Source: Saprospiraceae bacterium (GTDB lineage Bacteria > Bacteroidota > Bacteroidia > Chitinophagales > Saprospiraceae). Taken from it: 64,000 nt of DNA. Position numbers and translations under genes: made by a program. The notes beneath the pieces are model-generated. The model made no database searches and was not told the origin of the DNA. It saw only the letters and a list, made by a program, of their open reading frames with translations. How positions within the stretch are numbered: the stretch's first letter is position 1; each line of letters starts with the position of its first letter. Shown one piece after another: positions 51,247 through 58,782 of this stretch. The stretch spans positions 1 to 64,000 of the forward strand of contig JADKCC010000060.1 in NCBI GenBank assembly GCA_016714785.1, written 5' to 3'.

Positions 51247-51513
51247 GTTAAAACTCACGAATTTCCGAATCAATTTTGAAAATGCCAACAGAATGACTGT
51301 TAATAATTTTCCAAACTACAGACTTCAATTAGTTAAACGAAAGTCAATTTGCTTATTCATCAAGGATTCATAGCCATTTTCATTTTTCTGCTATAACTTC
51401 AGAGTAAAAACTGATTTAGTTATTATTAATCTTTTCAGTTAATGCATAAATTTTATTTTCTTATTAATTCAGGAGAATTTAGAGTTATCGTAGCCAATTA
51501 TTGTTTCAAAATA

Positions 51514-51553
51514 AAAAAAGGGTCACCTGATCAAATCTAGCAACCCTCTTATA
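51514..51553. repeat. Hairpin with AGGGT/ACCCT arms, possibly a decayed array unit
   Basis: AAAAAAAGGGT...AACCCTCTTAT resembles the AAAGGGG...ACCCTCTAAC frame of the downstream array but lacks its core. It may be a terminator or a decayed fifth copy. Confidence 0.3.
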
Positions 51554-51574
51554 AATTATATTTATCAACATCTC

Positions 51575-51652
51575 AGACGTTTGTTTTTTTCTTTGAAAGG
51601 GGCCGAGGTCCGGCGACCCGACCCTCTAACTATGAAAAAAACTACTGTCTCT
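51575..51652 (+). repeat. Structured tandem repeat, unit 1
   Basis: AGACGTT, a 10-base T-rich linker, then TTTGAAAGGGGCCGAG...CCCGACCCTCTAACTATG and AAAAAAACTACTGTCTC. This copy has one extra G in the core (GAGGTCC). AGAC at its 5' end can pair with GTCT at its 3' end, and GCCG with CGGC inside. Confidence 0.85.
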
Positions 51653-51688
51653 TTTGATAAACTTATTTTATATTTTTCTATTTCTTAG
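51632..51688 (+). CDS. Short ORF of array unit 1 (MKKTTVS leader, 18 codons)
   Basis: It starts at the ATG inside the conserved repeat and reads MKKTTVSFDKLILYFSIS. The first seven residues are shared by all four units and the rest diverge. Whether it is translated is unknown. Confidence 0.3.
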   Translation: MKKTTVSFDKLILYFSIS

Positions 51689-51765
51689 ACGTTACTTTTA
51701 TTTTCTTTGAAAGGGGCCGAGTCCGGCGACCCGACCCTCTAACTATGAAAAAAACTACTGTCTCT
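51687..51765 (+). repeat. Structured tandem repeat, unit 2
   Basis: It begins AGACGTT, has a 12-base linker, and carries the core GGGGCCGAGTCCGGCGACCC. The start of this unit overlaps the stop of the short ORF from unit 1. Confidence 0.85.
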
Positions 51766-51786
51766 TTAGAAAAATCTATAATTTAA
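51745..51786 (+). CDS. Short ORF of array unit 2 (13 codons)
   Basis: It reads MKKTTVSLEKSII. It shares the seven-residue leader with units 1, 3 and 4. Translation is unproven. Confidence 0.25.
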   Translation: MKKTTVSLEKSII

Positions 51787-51801
51787 TTTGACACATTTCT
51801 T

Positions 51802-51880
51802 AGACGTTATTTTTATTTTATTTGAAAGGGGCCGAGTCCGGCGACCCGACCCTCTAACTATGAAAAAAACTACTGTCTCT
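51802..51880 (+). repeat. Structured tandem repeat, unit 3
   Basis: The core is identical to unit 2, with a 12-base linker after AGACGTT. It is followed by the longest short ORF of the array. Confidence 0.85.
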
Positions 51881-51940
51881 TTGTATCAAACTGATTTTAA
51901 CATTAATCAAATATCTTTATATTCAATTTTTATAACGTAA
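51860..51940 (+). CDS. Short ORF of array unit 3 (26 codons)
   Basis: It starts MKKTTVSLYQTDFNINQISL and ends at TAA 51938-51940, 20 bases before unit 4. It is the longest of the four. Translation is unproven. Confidence 0.3.
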   Translation: MKKTTVSLYQTDFNINQISLYSIFIT

Positions 51941-51960
51941 GACTAAGGAAAAAAGTTCAT

Positions 51961-52038
51961 AGACGTTACATTTTTTTTCTTTGAAAGGGGCCGAATCCAG
52001 CGACCCGACCCTCTAACTATGAAAAAAACTACTGTCTC
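51961..52038 (+). repeat. Structured tandem repeat, unit 4
   Basis: The core carries two G-to-A changes (GAATCCAG), one of which weakens the inner GCCG/CGGC stem. The spacer before it is longer (80 bases against about 35). Confidence 0.85.
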
Positions 52039-52042
52039 CTAA
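52019..52042 (+). CDS. Short ORF of array unit 4 (7 codons)
   Basis: It reads only MKKTTVS before TAA. It argues that the leader sequence, rather than the peptide tail, is what is conserved. Confidence 0.2.
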   Translation: MKKTTVS

Positions 52043-52157
52043 TGACCAAAGCCAAAATATTCAAACTATGCTAACCCTAACATTTGGATGAGCCTTAAAA
52101 ATACTAACCTATAAACTATTTGTTATGTAATTCGACGGTGCAAAATTATTAATTTAT

Positions 52158-52172
52158 TTTGTTACAACAAAT
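52158..52172. promoter_or_regulatory. TTTGTTACAACAAAT near-palindrome 3' of yceI
   Basis: It matches the palindrome upstream of yceI except for one base, so it may be a second operator. Confidence 0.35.
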
Positions 52173-52188
52173 ATTTTAGTGTTTTTTT

Positions 52189-52764
52189 TTAAAATTTTAT
52201 CGCAACCACTAAATCAAACTCGTCATAAATAGTTTTATCACCTAGGTTGTCAAAGAAAGAACCTGAACCATACTTTATGTCGAAGTCAGACCTATCTAAC
52301 TTTATAGCAGCATTTGCCATACCATCTTTGACAGTTGCATTAAATTTTACTTCTTTCGTAATGTTTTTTATCGTAATGTTGGCCGTTATCTTATAATCTC
52401 CTGCTGTACCTCGTGATGTTACTTTTGTAAATTTGATAGTGGCTGTTGGGTGGTTAGATACCCCAAAAAAATCATCAGATTTCAAATGCCCTTCTAATTT
52501 ACCTTTTCCTCCACCAGATAGGTCAGTACAATCCATAGAATTCATATCTACAGTCAAATCACCTCCAACTAACAAATCTCCTTCAAAATTGAGGCTTCCT
52601 GATTTGAATTTTATATTGCCTTCATGAGAGCCCGTTACTTTATAACCTTTCCACACTATATTAGAAACACTTACATTTATACTTTTTGGGCTTGGATTAA
52701 TAACATTAGCTGATACTATGGTAGAAATAAATAACATTGAAAATGCGAAAATTAAAGATTTCAT
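52189..52764 (-). CDS. YceI-family periplasmic lipocalin-like protein
   Basis: The protein is about 191 residues from ATG 52764 (the longer frame from 52812 would extend across its promoter). A signal peptide (FAFSMLFISTIVSANV) precedes the YceI beta-barrel (VTGSHEGNIKFKSGSLNFE, GHLKSDDFFGVSNHPTATIKF, LDRSDFDIKYGSGSFFDNLG). The family binds isoprenoid/polyprenoid lipids and is often stress-induced. Confidence 0.9.
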   Translation of the reverse strand: MKSLIFAFSMLFISTIVSANVINPSPKSINVSVSNIVWKGYKVTGSHEGNIKFKSGSLNFEGDLLVGGDLTVDMNSMDCTDLSGGGKGKLEGHLKSDDFFGVSNHPTATIKFTKVTSRGTAGDYKITANITIKNITKEVKFNATVKDGMANAAIKLDRSDFDIKYGSGSFFDNLGDKTIYDEFDLVVAIKF

Positions 52765-52798
52765 GATTTTAAATTTTAATTGATTAATAAAAAAAAAC

Positions 52799-52814
52799 AT
52801 TTGTTGCAACAAAT
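52799..52814. promoter_or_regulatory. Perfect 16-bp palindrome overlapping the yceI promoter
   Basis: ATTTGTTGCAACAAAT overlaps the minus-strand -7 element TATATTTG (52810-52817), a good place for a repressor. MarR-family regulators often bind TTG-centred palindromes like this. The regulator is not in the window. Confidence 0.5.
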
Positions 52815-52817
52815 ATA
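52810..52817 (-). promoter_or_regulatory. Bacteroidota -7 element of yceI (TATATTTG)
   Basis: It lies 45 bases before ATG 52764 and overlaps half of the palindrome. Confidence 0.5.
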
Positions 52818-52880
52818 TGAGTATTAAAACTAGAAAAGGATATTTGAAAGACTTTTTAATATATATTTAACTAAAATCAT

Positions 52881-53819
52881 CTATTTTTTAGCAATTGAAA
52901 TTATCCCACTAATAAAATCTTGTAATTCTGATATGTCATAAATATTAAAAACTTGCCAATTTCCATATTTTCTAAACCAAGTCATTTGACGTTTAGCATA
53001 CCTACGAGAATTTTGTTTTATAAGCGTAATTGCAGTTTTTAAATCAGTCTTATGCTCGAAATAATCAAATAATTCTTGGTAGCCTACCGTTTCTAATGCA
53101 CGAAGACCTTTAAGCTGATGCAGTAAATACGCTTCTGTTTCTAAGCCTTCTTTCATCATAATATCCACCCGATTATTGATTCTTTCGTATAATTTGTCTC
53201 TTGAGAGATCTAAAAGTATCGGAATCATTTGAAAAGGAAGTTTTGAACCATCTTTTATAGAAAGTAAAGAAGAATAGGGTTTCCCTGAAGCTTCAATAAC
53301 ACAAAGTGCACGCATGATTCGTCGATGATTGGATTTATCAACGTTCTGATAATATATAGGATCCTTTATTTCTAATTCCTTTTGGAGTAGCCCTAAGCCA
53401 TAGTTATCATAAATATTTTGATAATGCTGTGTCACTGCATCAGAAATATCTGGAAAATCGTCAAGGCCCTCCATCAATGCACGGATGTATAACCCCGTAC
53501 CACCACAGACTATAGCTATATTATTGCTTTTGAAATAATCAAATAGGGCAATTTTAATTTCACTTTCATATTGACCTACGCTATATGGTTGGTGAATAGA
53601 AATATGATCAATAAAATGATGTTTCACAGTTTCAAGCTCTTTAGCGGAAGGCTTGGCAGTACCTATACTCATCTCCTTATAAATTTGCCGACTATCTGCT
53701 GAGAAAACTTCCGCGTTATAGAACTTTGCCAGCTGTATAGCTATACCACTTTTACCCACTGCGGTAGGCCCTGCAATAATTATTAAAAATTTATTTTTAT
53801 AAGAATCTATATTTGACAT
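52881..53819 (-). CDS. miaA: tRNA dimethylallyltransferase
   Basis: This 312-residue protein transfers dimethylallyl to A37 of tRNAs reading U-initial codons. Visible are IIAGPTAVGKS (P-loop), FSADSRQIYKEMSIGTAKP, the family's VCGGTGLYIRALMEGL, SNHRRIMRALCVIE and KQNSRRYAKRQMTWFRK. The length is typical. It is divergent from the acyltransferase gene. Confidence 0.93.
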   Translation of the reverse strand: MSNIDSYKNKFLIIIAGPTAVGKSGIAIQLAKFYNAEVFSADSRQIYKEMSIGTAKPSAKELETVKHHFIDHISIHQPYSVGQYESEIKIALFDYFKSNNIAIVCGGTGLYIRALMEGLDDFPDISDAVTQHYQNIYDNYGLGLLQKELEIKDPIYYQNVDKSNHRRIMRALCVIEASGKPYSSLLSIKDGSKLPFQMIPILLDLSRDKLYERINNRVDIMMKEGLETEAYLLHQLKGLRALETVGYQELFDYFEHKTDLKTAITLIKQNSRRYAKRQMTWFRKYGNWQVFNIYDISELQDFISGIISIAKK

Positions 53820-53843
53820 TTAGCTTTTATTAGCTTTACGGCA

Positions 53844-53851
53844 CAAAAATA
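53844..53851 (-). promoter_or_regulatory. Bacteroidota -7 element of miaA (TATTTTTG)
   Basis: CAAAAATA on the plus strand reads TATTTTTG on the minus strand, 24 bases before the miaA ATG. Confidence 0.5.
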
Positions 53852-53864
53852 GTCAAACCAAAAG

Positions 53865-55109
53865 ATGTTTTATCAATTTCTCAAAATACTTGTGGGTTTT
53901 ACCCTTAGAATATTTTTTAAAAAGATATTTATTACGGGCCAGGAAAACATAAAAAACGATTTTCCCCAATTGATTGCTAGCAATCATCCAAACGGATTTC
54001 TAGAGCCATTAATTATGGCTTGTTTTTTTTCAAAAGACTTGCATTTCCTAGTACGCGGAGATGTTTTTGACAATCCATTTTTGAAGCCTATCCTCACATC
54101 TACCCACCAAATTCCTATCTTTAGATTTAGGGATGGCTTTTCAAAATTGCGTGAAAATAGCCAGAAGATGGATGAAAGTATGCAGGTTTTGCTTGAAAAT
54201 AAAAATTTGTTAATCTTTGCAGAAGGCGGTACAGAAAGTATAAAAAAACTTCGTCCTTTACAAAAAGGAATAGTGCGTATTGCTTTTCAGGCATTAGATA
54301 AAAACCCTGATCTTAATTTAGAGATTTTGCCTGTTGGTATCAATTTTACCTATCCCACAAAGTTTAATAAGGAAGTCATGCTGCGCGTAAGCCCACCTAT
54401 TTTAGTACAACCTTATTATAAAATATATCTTGATGATAAAAACAAAGCGACTGAAATGTTACTTACCGATTTGTACGGAAAAGTAAAAGAGAACATAATC
54501 CATTTAGAAAATCAGCATAGGTTAAAAACTTTTGAGCAATTAGTAGTAGCAAAAAGAAGTTCAAACCCTCTACCCTATTTACCAGTTTATGAAAAAGATA
54601 CAAAAAGACTTGATATAGAAAAAGATGTAGCTAAAATCGTGGACGGCCTAAACGATGAAAAATTTATTATCCTAAAGTCTGACCTTAATGCTATGGAAAC
54701 TAAAATGAAGAAAAATGGCATGATATGGAATGACCTTATTAAAAATCCATTAAACTTAACAAATAGCATAATACTTCTTATTGGTATTATGCCTGCAATT
54801 TTGGGATTTAGTTTAAACTTGATTCCTTTAGCTGTTGGATACTTTTTTACGAAAACGAAAGTAAAACAAAAAGAATTTAAAGCATCTATATTAATGGTAG
54901 TGACAATGGTACTTTTTCTTTTACAATATATTATACTTACTGCATTAGCAATATTTGGCATTTTGCCGTGGCTTCTAATATTGGTGGCAGTAATTAGTGG
55001 TTTATGGCTAAGGTATTATTACACAATTTATGAAAACTCAAAAATTATTAATTTTAAAAAATTAGTAGAATTCAAGTCGGAAGCCATTAATATCTTAAAT
55101 AAAATCTGA
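53865..55109 (+). CDS. PlsC-like acyltransferase with C-terminal membrane helices
   Basis: This 414-residue protein shows ASNHPNGFLEPLI (an HxxxxE variant of the usual HxxxxD motif), VRGDVFDNP, FRDGFSKLRENSQ, FAEGGTES (FPEGT-like) and LPVGINFTYP. The C-terminus has two or three helices (IILLIGIMPAILGFSL, LQYIILTALAIFGILP). The family transfers acyl groups from acyl-CoA or acyl-ACP to glycerol-phosphate or similar lipids. The acceptor is unknown. It is followed 4 bases later by the isoaspartyl peptidase gene. Confidence 0.85.
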   Translation: MFYQFLKILVGFTLRIFFKKIFITGQENIKNDFPQLIASNHPNGFLEPLIMACFFSKDLHFLVRGDVFDNPFLKPILTSTHQIPIFRFRDGFSKLRENSQKMDESMQVLLENKNLLIFAEGGTESIKKLRPLQKGIVRIAFQALDKNPDLNLEILPVGINFTYPTKFNKEVMLRVSPPILVQPYYKIYLDDKNKATEMLLTDLYGKVKENIIHLENQHRLKTFEQLVVAKRSSNPLPYLPVYEKDTKRLDIEKDVAKIVDGLNDEKFIILKSDLNAMETKMKKNGMIWNDLIKNPLNLTNSIILLIGIMPAILGFSLNLIPLAVGYFFTKTKVKQKEFKASILMVVTMVLFLLQYIILTALAIFGILPWLLILVAVISGLWLRYYYTIYENSKIINFKKLVEFKSEAINILNKI

Positions 55110-55113
55110 ACAA

Positions 55114-56148
55114 ATGCGCCAATATTTTCAAATATTAATACTCATGCTCTCCCTTGTAAGCTGTCAGCCTTCTGAAAAACAAATCCTTATATCGCCCAAA
55201 AAAGTTGATATAAGCCCAGAATATGCTATTGTAATCCATGGCGGTGCAGGTACTATTGATAAAAACAATATGGATGTAGCCACCGAAAAAGCATATCATG
55301 AGACACTCAATCAAGCATTGGATGCAGGTGAAAATATTTTGAAATCTGGCGGAAAAAGTATAGATGCAGTAGTAGCTGCCATCAAAGTGATGGAAGATAG
55401 CCCATTATTTAACGCTGGAAAAGGAGCAGTATTTACACACGATGGTACGAATGAATTGGACGCATCTATCATGACAGGTGATTCGCAGATGGCAGGTGCC
55501 GTAGGAAGTGTGACCACTATAAAAAACCCTATAACTCTGGCCCGTGCTATCATGGAGCAGTCAGATCATGTCATGATGATAGGCAAAGGTGCAGAAGCTT
55601 TTGCTAATAAATGTAAACTAGACATAGTAGATCCTTCTTATTTCTATACCGAGAAAAGATGGAATAGTCTGCAAAAAATATTGAAAGATGACAATAATAA
55701 AATCCAACTATCAGAGGACGAAAAAGGTAATAAAAAACATGGTACAGTAGGTTGCGTGGCTTTGGACAAGTCAGGAAATATCGTAGCAGGAACTTCAACA
55801 GGTGGCATGACCAATAAAAGATATAACAGAATAGGCGATGCTCCCATAATAGGTGCTGGAACCTTTGCCGACAATAATAGCTGTGGCGTATCTTGTACTG
55901 GTCATGGAGAGTACTTTATCAGATACACAGTGGCAAGAGATATTGCTGCATTAATGGAATACAAAGGACTTTCGCTCCGATCAGCTTGCGACACAATAGT
56001 TTATAAAAAATTGGTAGCCAAAGGTGGTGAAGGTGGACTCATAGCTATAGATAAATATGGCAATATCGAAATGCCTTTTAATACATCAGGCATGTATCGT
56101 GGTTGGGCGAAGGACAGTAAAAGAGAAGTAAAAATTTATAAAGATTAA
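55114..56148 (+). CDS. Isoaspartyl peptidase/asparaginase, lipoprotein
   Basis: This 344-residue Ntn hydrolase has a lipobox (LMLSLVSC), so it is membrane-anchored. IVIHGGAGTIDKNN, FNAGKGAVFTHDGTNELDAS, the nucleophile Thr in KHGTVGCVALDKSGN and GGMTNKRYNRIGDAPIIGAG match the plant-type asparaginase family. It cleaves itself before the Thr, then hydrolyses isoaspartyl dipeptides or asparagine. It begins 4 bases after the acyltransferase stop. Confidence 0.92.
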   Translation: MRQYFQILILMLSLVSCQPSEKQILISPKKVDISPEYAIVIHGGAGTIDKNNMDVATEKAYHETLNQALDAGENILKSGGKSIDAVVAAIKVMEDSPLFNAGKGAVFTHDGTNELDASIMTGDSQMAGAVGSVTTIKNPITLARAIMEQSDHVMMIGKGAEAFANKCKLDIVDPSYFYTEKRWNSLQKILKDDNNKIQLSEDEKGNKKHGTVGCVALDKSGNIVAGTSTGGMTNKRYNRIGDAPIIGAGTFADNNSCGVSCTGHGEYFIRYTVARDIAALMEYKGLSLRSACDTIVYKKLVAKGGEGGLIAIDKYGNIEMPFNTSGMYRGWAKDSKREVKIYKD

Positions 56149-56159
56149 ATTAAACCAAT

Positions 56160-56435
56160 TTGAAATACTTTAAAGAAATATTATTGGTTGAAGCCATTAT
56201 ATTTGGTATATTTTGGATTACCAATGAATATATAGCTACGCTACTCACATTCATAGCCGTTCCAATATTTTTTGGAATATTAGTCGTATCTCTAATAGCC
56301 GAAAAAATAGAAAAATCAAAAATACAAAAAGAATACTTCTACTTGATGGCAGGTTTAGCATTGATACCTACAGTACTATTTATTGCAATGTTTGTAGTCA
56401 ATGGTGGTACCAGTTTTGATTGGAGCACGGACTAA
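56160..56435 (+). CDS. Small membrane protein (91 residues)
   Basis: It starts at TTG 56160, 11 bases after the isoaspartyl peptidase stop. Three hydrophobic stretches (LLVEAIIFGIFWI, ATLLTFIAVPIFFGILVVSL, LMAGLALIPTVLFIAMFVV) indicate a small membrane protein. I do not recognise the family. Confidence 0.65.
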   Translation: MKYFKEILLVEAIIFGIFWITNEYIATLLTFIAVPIFFGILVVSLIAEKIEKSKIQKEYFYLMAGLALIPTVLFIAMFVVNGGTSFDWSTD

Positions 56436-56452
56436 TTGAGCATGGGCTAGTA

Positions 56453-57524
56453 TTACACCTTATAACAAACAGCGTTAATATTCATACCTGCACCTACTGA
56501 TGCAAATAAAATGATATCTCCTCGGTTTAATTGATGTTCTGGCATTTCATTCTTAATGACCATATCATACAACGTAGGAATAGTGGCTACTGAGCTATTA
56601 CCCAATTTATGAATACTCATAGGCATCACATGCTGAGGTATCTCTTTTATACCATAAAGTTTGTATAGCACTTTTATGATACCCTCATCCATCTTTTCAT
56701 TGGCTTGATGTATAAAAACCTTTTTTAACATCTGCAATATCTACACCAGCCTTGTCTAAACAATCCTTCATAGCAGCAGGCACATTTTTTATGGCATACT
56801 CATACACCTTTCGCCCTTTCATTTTAATGTATCTCACCCTAGGATCAGAATCGGGAAAATAGGACTTCCCAAAATTGATATAATTAGCTTCATCTACACA
56901 ATGTGATTGTGCACTGCAAGCTAAAATACCGGTTTCAGTCTCACTATCTTTGTATTCTAAGACTGTTGCACCAGCTCCATCGCTAAAAATCATGCTATCT
57001 CTATCATACGGATCTATGACTCTTGATAATGTTTCTGAACCGACTACTAAAATACGTTTTGCAATACCTGCCTTAAAAAATGCGTCACTATGTATAACAC
57101 CTTGCAACCATCCTGGACAACCGAAAAGTACATCGTAAGCAATACAAGATGGATTATAGATACCTAGCCTTTGCTTAAGCCTAGAAGCTAAGGAAGGAAC
57201 TGCATCCGTCTGTATATGGTGCTTTGTTACATCTCCATAATTATGTGCAAAAATGATTTGATCTAATGTCTCAGGATCAATGCCTGAATCAGCAATTGCA
57301 ATTTTTGCAGCACGATAAGCCAAATCTGAAGAAGTTTGATCTTGTTTGGCATATCTTCGTTCTTGGATACCAGTGATCTCTTGAAATTTTTGAGTAACAA
57401 TTTCTGGAGGTGTCAAAATGCGCTGATGATCTTCACCATAAAAATCGTGCGTGGTAAAATCTCGATTAGTTTTAATTTCATCAGGTATATAGCATCCTGA
57501 ACCAATGATAACGGTCCTTTGCAT
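56453..57524 (-). CDS. Ketoacyl-ACP synthase III-like enzyme, frameshifted
   Basis: The protein is about 355 residues. Cys in DVLFGCPGWLQG, His in FIHQANEKMDEG and Asn in LGNSSVATIPT form the KAS III catalytic triad. One extra A near 56722 breaks the frame; removing it restores DVKKVFIHQANEK. FabH-like enzymes condense acyl-CoA with malonyl-ACP. The family also includes DarB and other special chain-starters, so fatty-acid initiation is likely but not certain. A TAAATTTG -7 element lies at 57548-57555. Confidence 0.85.
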
Positions 57525-57547
57525 GATAAATTATATTAATATATTTA

Positions 57548-57555
57548 CAAATTTA
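57548..57555 (-). promoter_or_regulatory. Bacteroidota -7 element of the KAS III gene (TAAATTTG)
   Basis: CAAATTTA on the plus strand, 23 bases before ATG 57524. Confidence 0.45.
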
Positions 57556-57579
57556 ACCCAAAGTTAATTTTTAAAATTA

Positions 57580-57587
57580 TACTTTTG
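57580..57587 (+). promoter_or_regulatory. Bacteroidota -7 element (TACTTTTG)
   Basis: It lies 29 bases before ATG 57617. Confidence 0.5.
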
Positions 57588-57616
57588 CAAATACTTTAAC
57601 TTTTTATCTAAAATAA

Positions 57617-58087
57617 ATGATAGCAATTTCTGAAAACACCATTGATGCGTATATAGAAAGGTACGAATCTGAAGCAAACTACATAGAAGATTTGAAGACT
57701 TTAAGCGAAAATCAACCAGGCTTAATGGCATTCATTGATCAAGAAAATTACACCTTACTCACTAATGACGAAATTGCGCTGATGGAATACCTTACTACAA
57801 TCATTTATTTCAGCAGCCAATCGCAAGTGGCAACCTTGTTGAAAATCATGGCTAAGGAACTCGAAAAGGCTGAAGAATTGAATTGGGATATCTTTAATGC
57901 ATCTACCAATAAAAACTTTGCAAAAATTTTAGACACTTATTTTGAAAATTATCAACAGGAAGATTTGCTCGCCTTGATAGAAGATAGTATTCAACAAGAT
58001 GATGACAGCACTGTGACCGCGGTAGGAAGAGAAATTATTTTTGTGGCTTGCAAAAGCATCATTGATACACTACATGAATTGAATTAA
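57617..58087 (+). CDS. Conserved protein of unknown function (156 residues)
   Basis: An acidic, helical, soluble protein (YIERYESEANYIEDLKTL, QPGLMAFIDQENYTLLTNDE, VGREIIFVACKSIIDTLHEL) with its own promoter. I recognise no domain. Confidence 0.6.
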   Translation: MIAISENTIDAYIERYESEANYIEDLKTLSENQPGLMAFIDQENYTLLTNDEIALMEYLTTIIYFSSQSQVATLLKIMAKELEKAEELNWDIFNASTNKNFAKILDTYFENYQQEDLLALIEDSIQQDDDSTVTAVGREIIFVACKSIIDTLHELN

Positions 58088-58337
58088 GCGTATGTTTAAA
58101 GTTTGATCCACTGTGAAAAGTATAATTTAACCACAAATGTAAAAAAACATTCAGGTTTGAATACTTAGCTATCGATAGTTAATTAATCTTACACTTAAGC
58201 GAAAAAAATATCTCAAAAAAAATTACAAAAAAATTACAAAAATAAAAACATTAAACCACTAAAATTCAACAACATATATAGTAAATAATATATTAATGTA
58301 TTGTTTTAACTAAAATAACATCTCACTTCTTTAGTTT

Positions 58338-58363
58338 TTGGCACGGTATTGGAATTAAAGATA
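58338..58363 (+). promoter_or_regulatory. Sigma-54-like promoter (TTGGCACG..TTGG)
   Basis: TTGGCACG (58338-58345) resembles the -24 box. The -12 region reads TTGGA where TTGCA is expected, so GG is followed after 10 bases by GA, not GC. A TSS would lie near 58364. Confidence 0.35.
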
Positions 58364-58450
58364 GCAGTTCAGATTTATTTAAGGAATACTTAAGCAAATT
58401 GTTACTCGAGACCGGTTCAAGGGGAATTAGACCGGTCTCATTTTTTTTTA
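58364..58450 (+). ncRNA. Possible small RNA ending at a strong terminator
   Basis: No gene fits the 653-base gap 58088-58740, yet a perfect terminator (58408-58450) stands in it, 320 bases past the last stop. The promoter-like sequence just before suggests a transcript of about 87 nt. No known RNA family was recognised. Confidence 0.35.
58408..58450 (+). terminator. Strong Rho-independent terminator (GAGACCGGT stem)
   Basis: GAGACCGGT (58408-58416) pairs exactly with ACCGGTCTC (58431-58439), followed by at least eight T. Confidence 0.9.
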
Positions 58451-58782
58451 TATACCTACCCTATTTCCTCAACCACACCACACTTTATATATTCATCCAT
58501 TCTTTTTACTACTTAAAAGATAATATTTATTAAGCTTCTACTTTCCTGTATAATAGCTTCACGTAAATAGAATCATCGTCATATTATGCAAATTGATAAT
58601 AAATTATCATTATTTTACATATTAATATTTTTTAATTTGACAAATAAGCCTTATCTTTACACATAATATTTTTACTATCTTCAATTACATTCAAGATGCT
58701 AAAACATTCATAACTAATAAGCACTAGAGAGTGAATATGTTTGGTAAGGTTATTTCAAAATTATTATAAAAATATCTTCATC

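Noticed and set aside
51575..52042. CRISPR array
   Set aside because: Units are about 78 bases with uneven spacers (34, 36 and 80 bases), they contain an ATG, and no cas gene is nearby.
51575..52042. preQ1-I riboswitch
   Set aside because: ACCCTCTA and AAAAAACTA resemble it, but the loop is too long, the 5' stem strand does not fit, and no queuosine gene follows.
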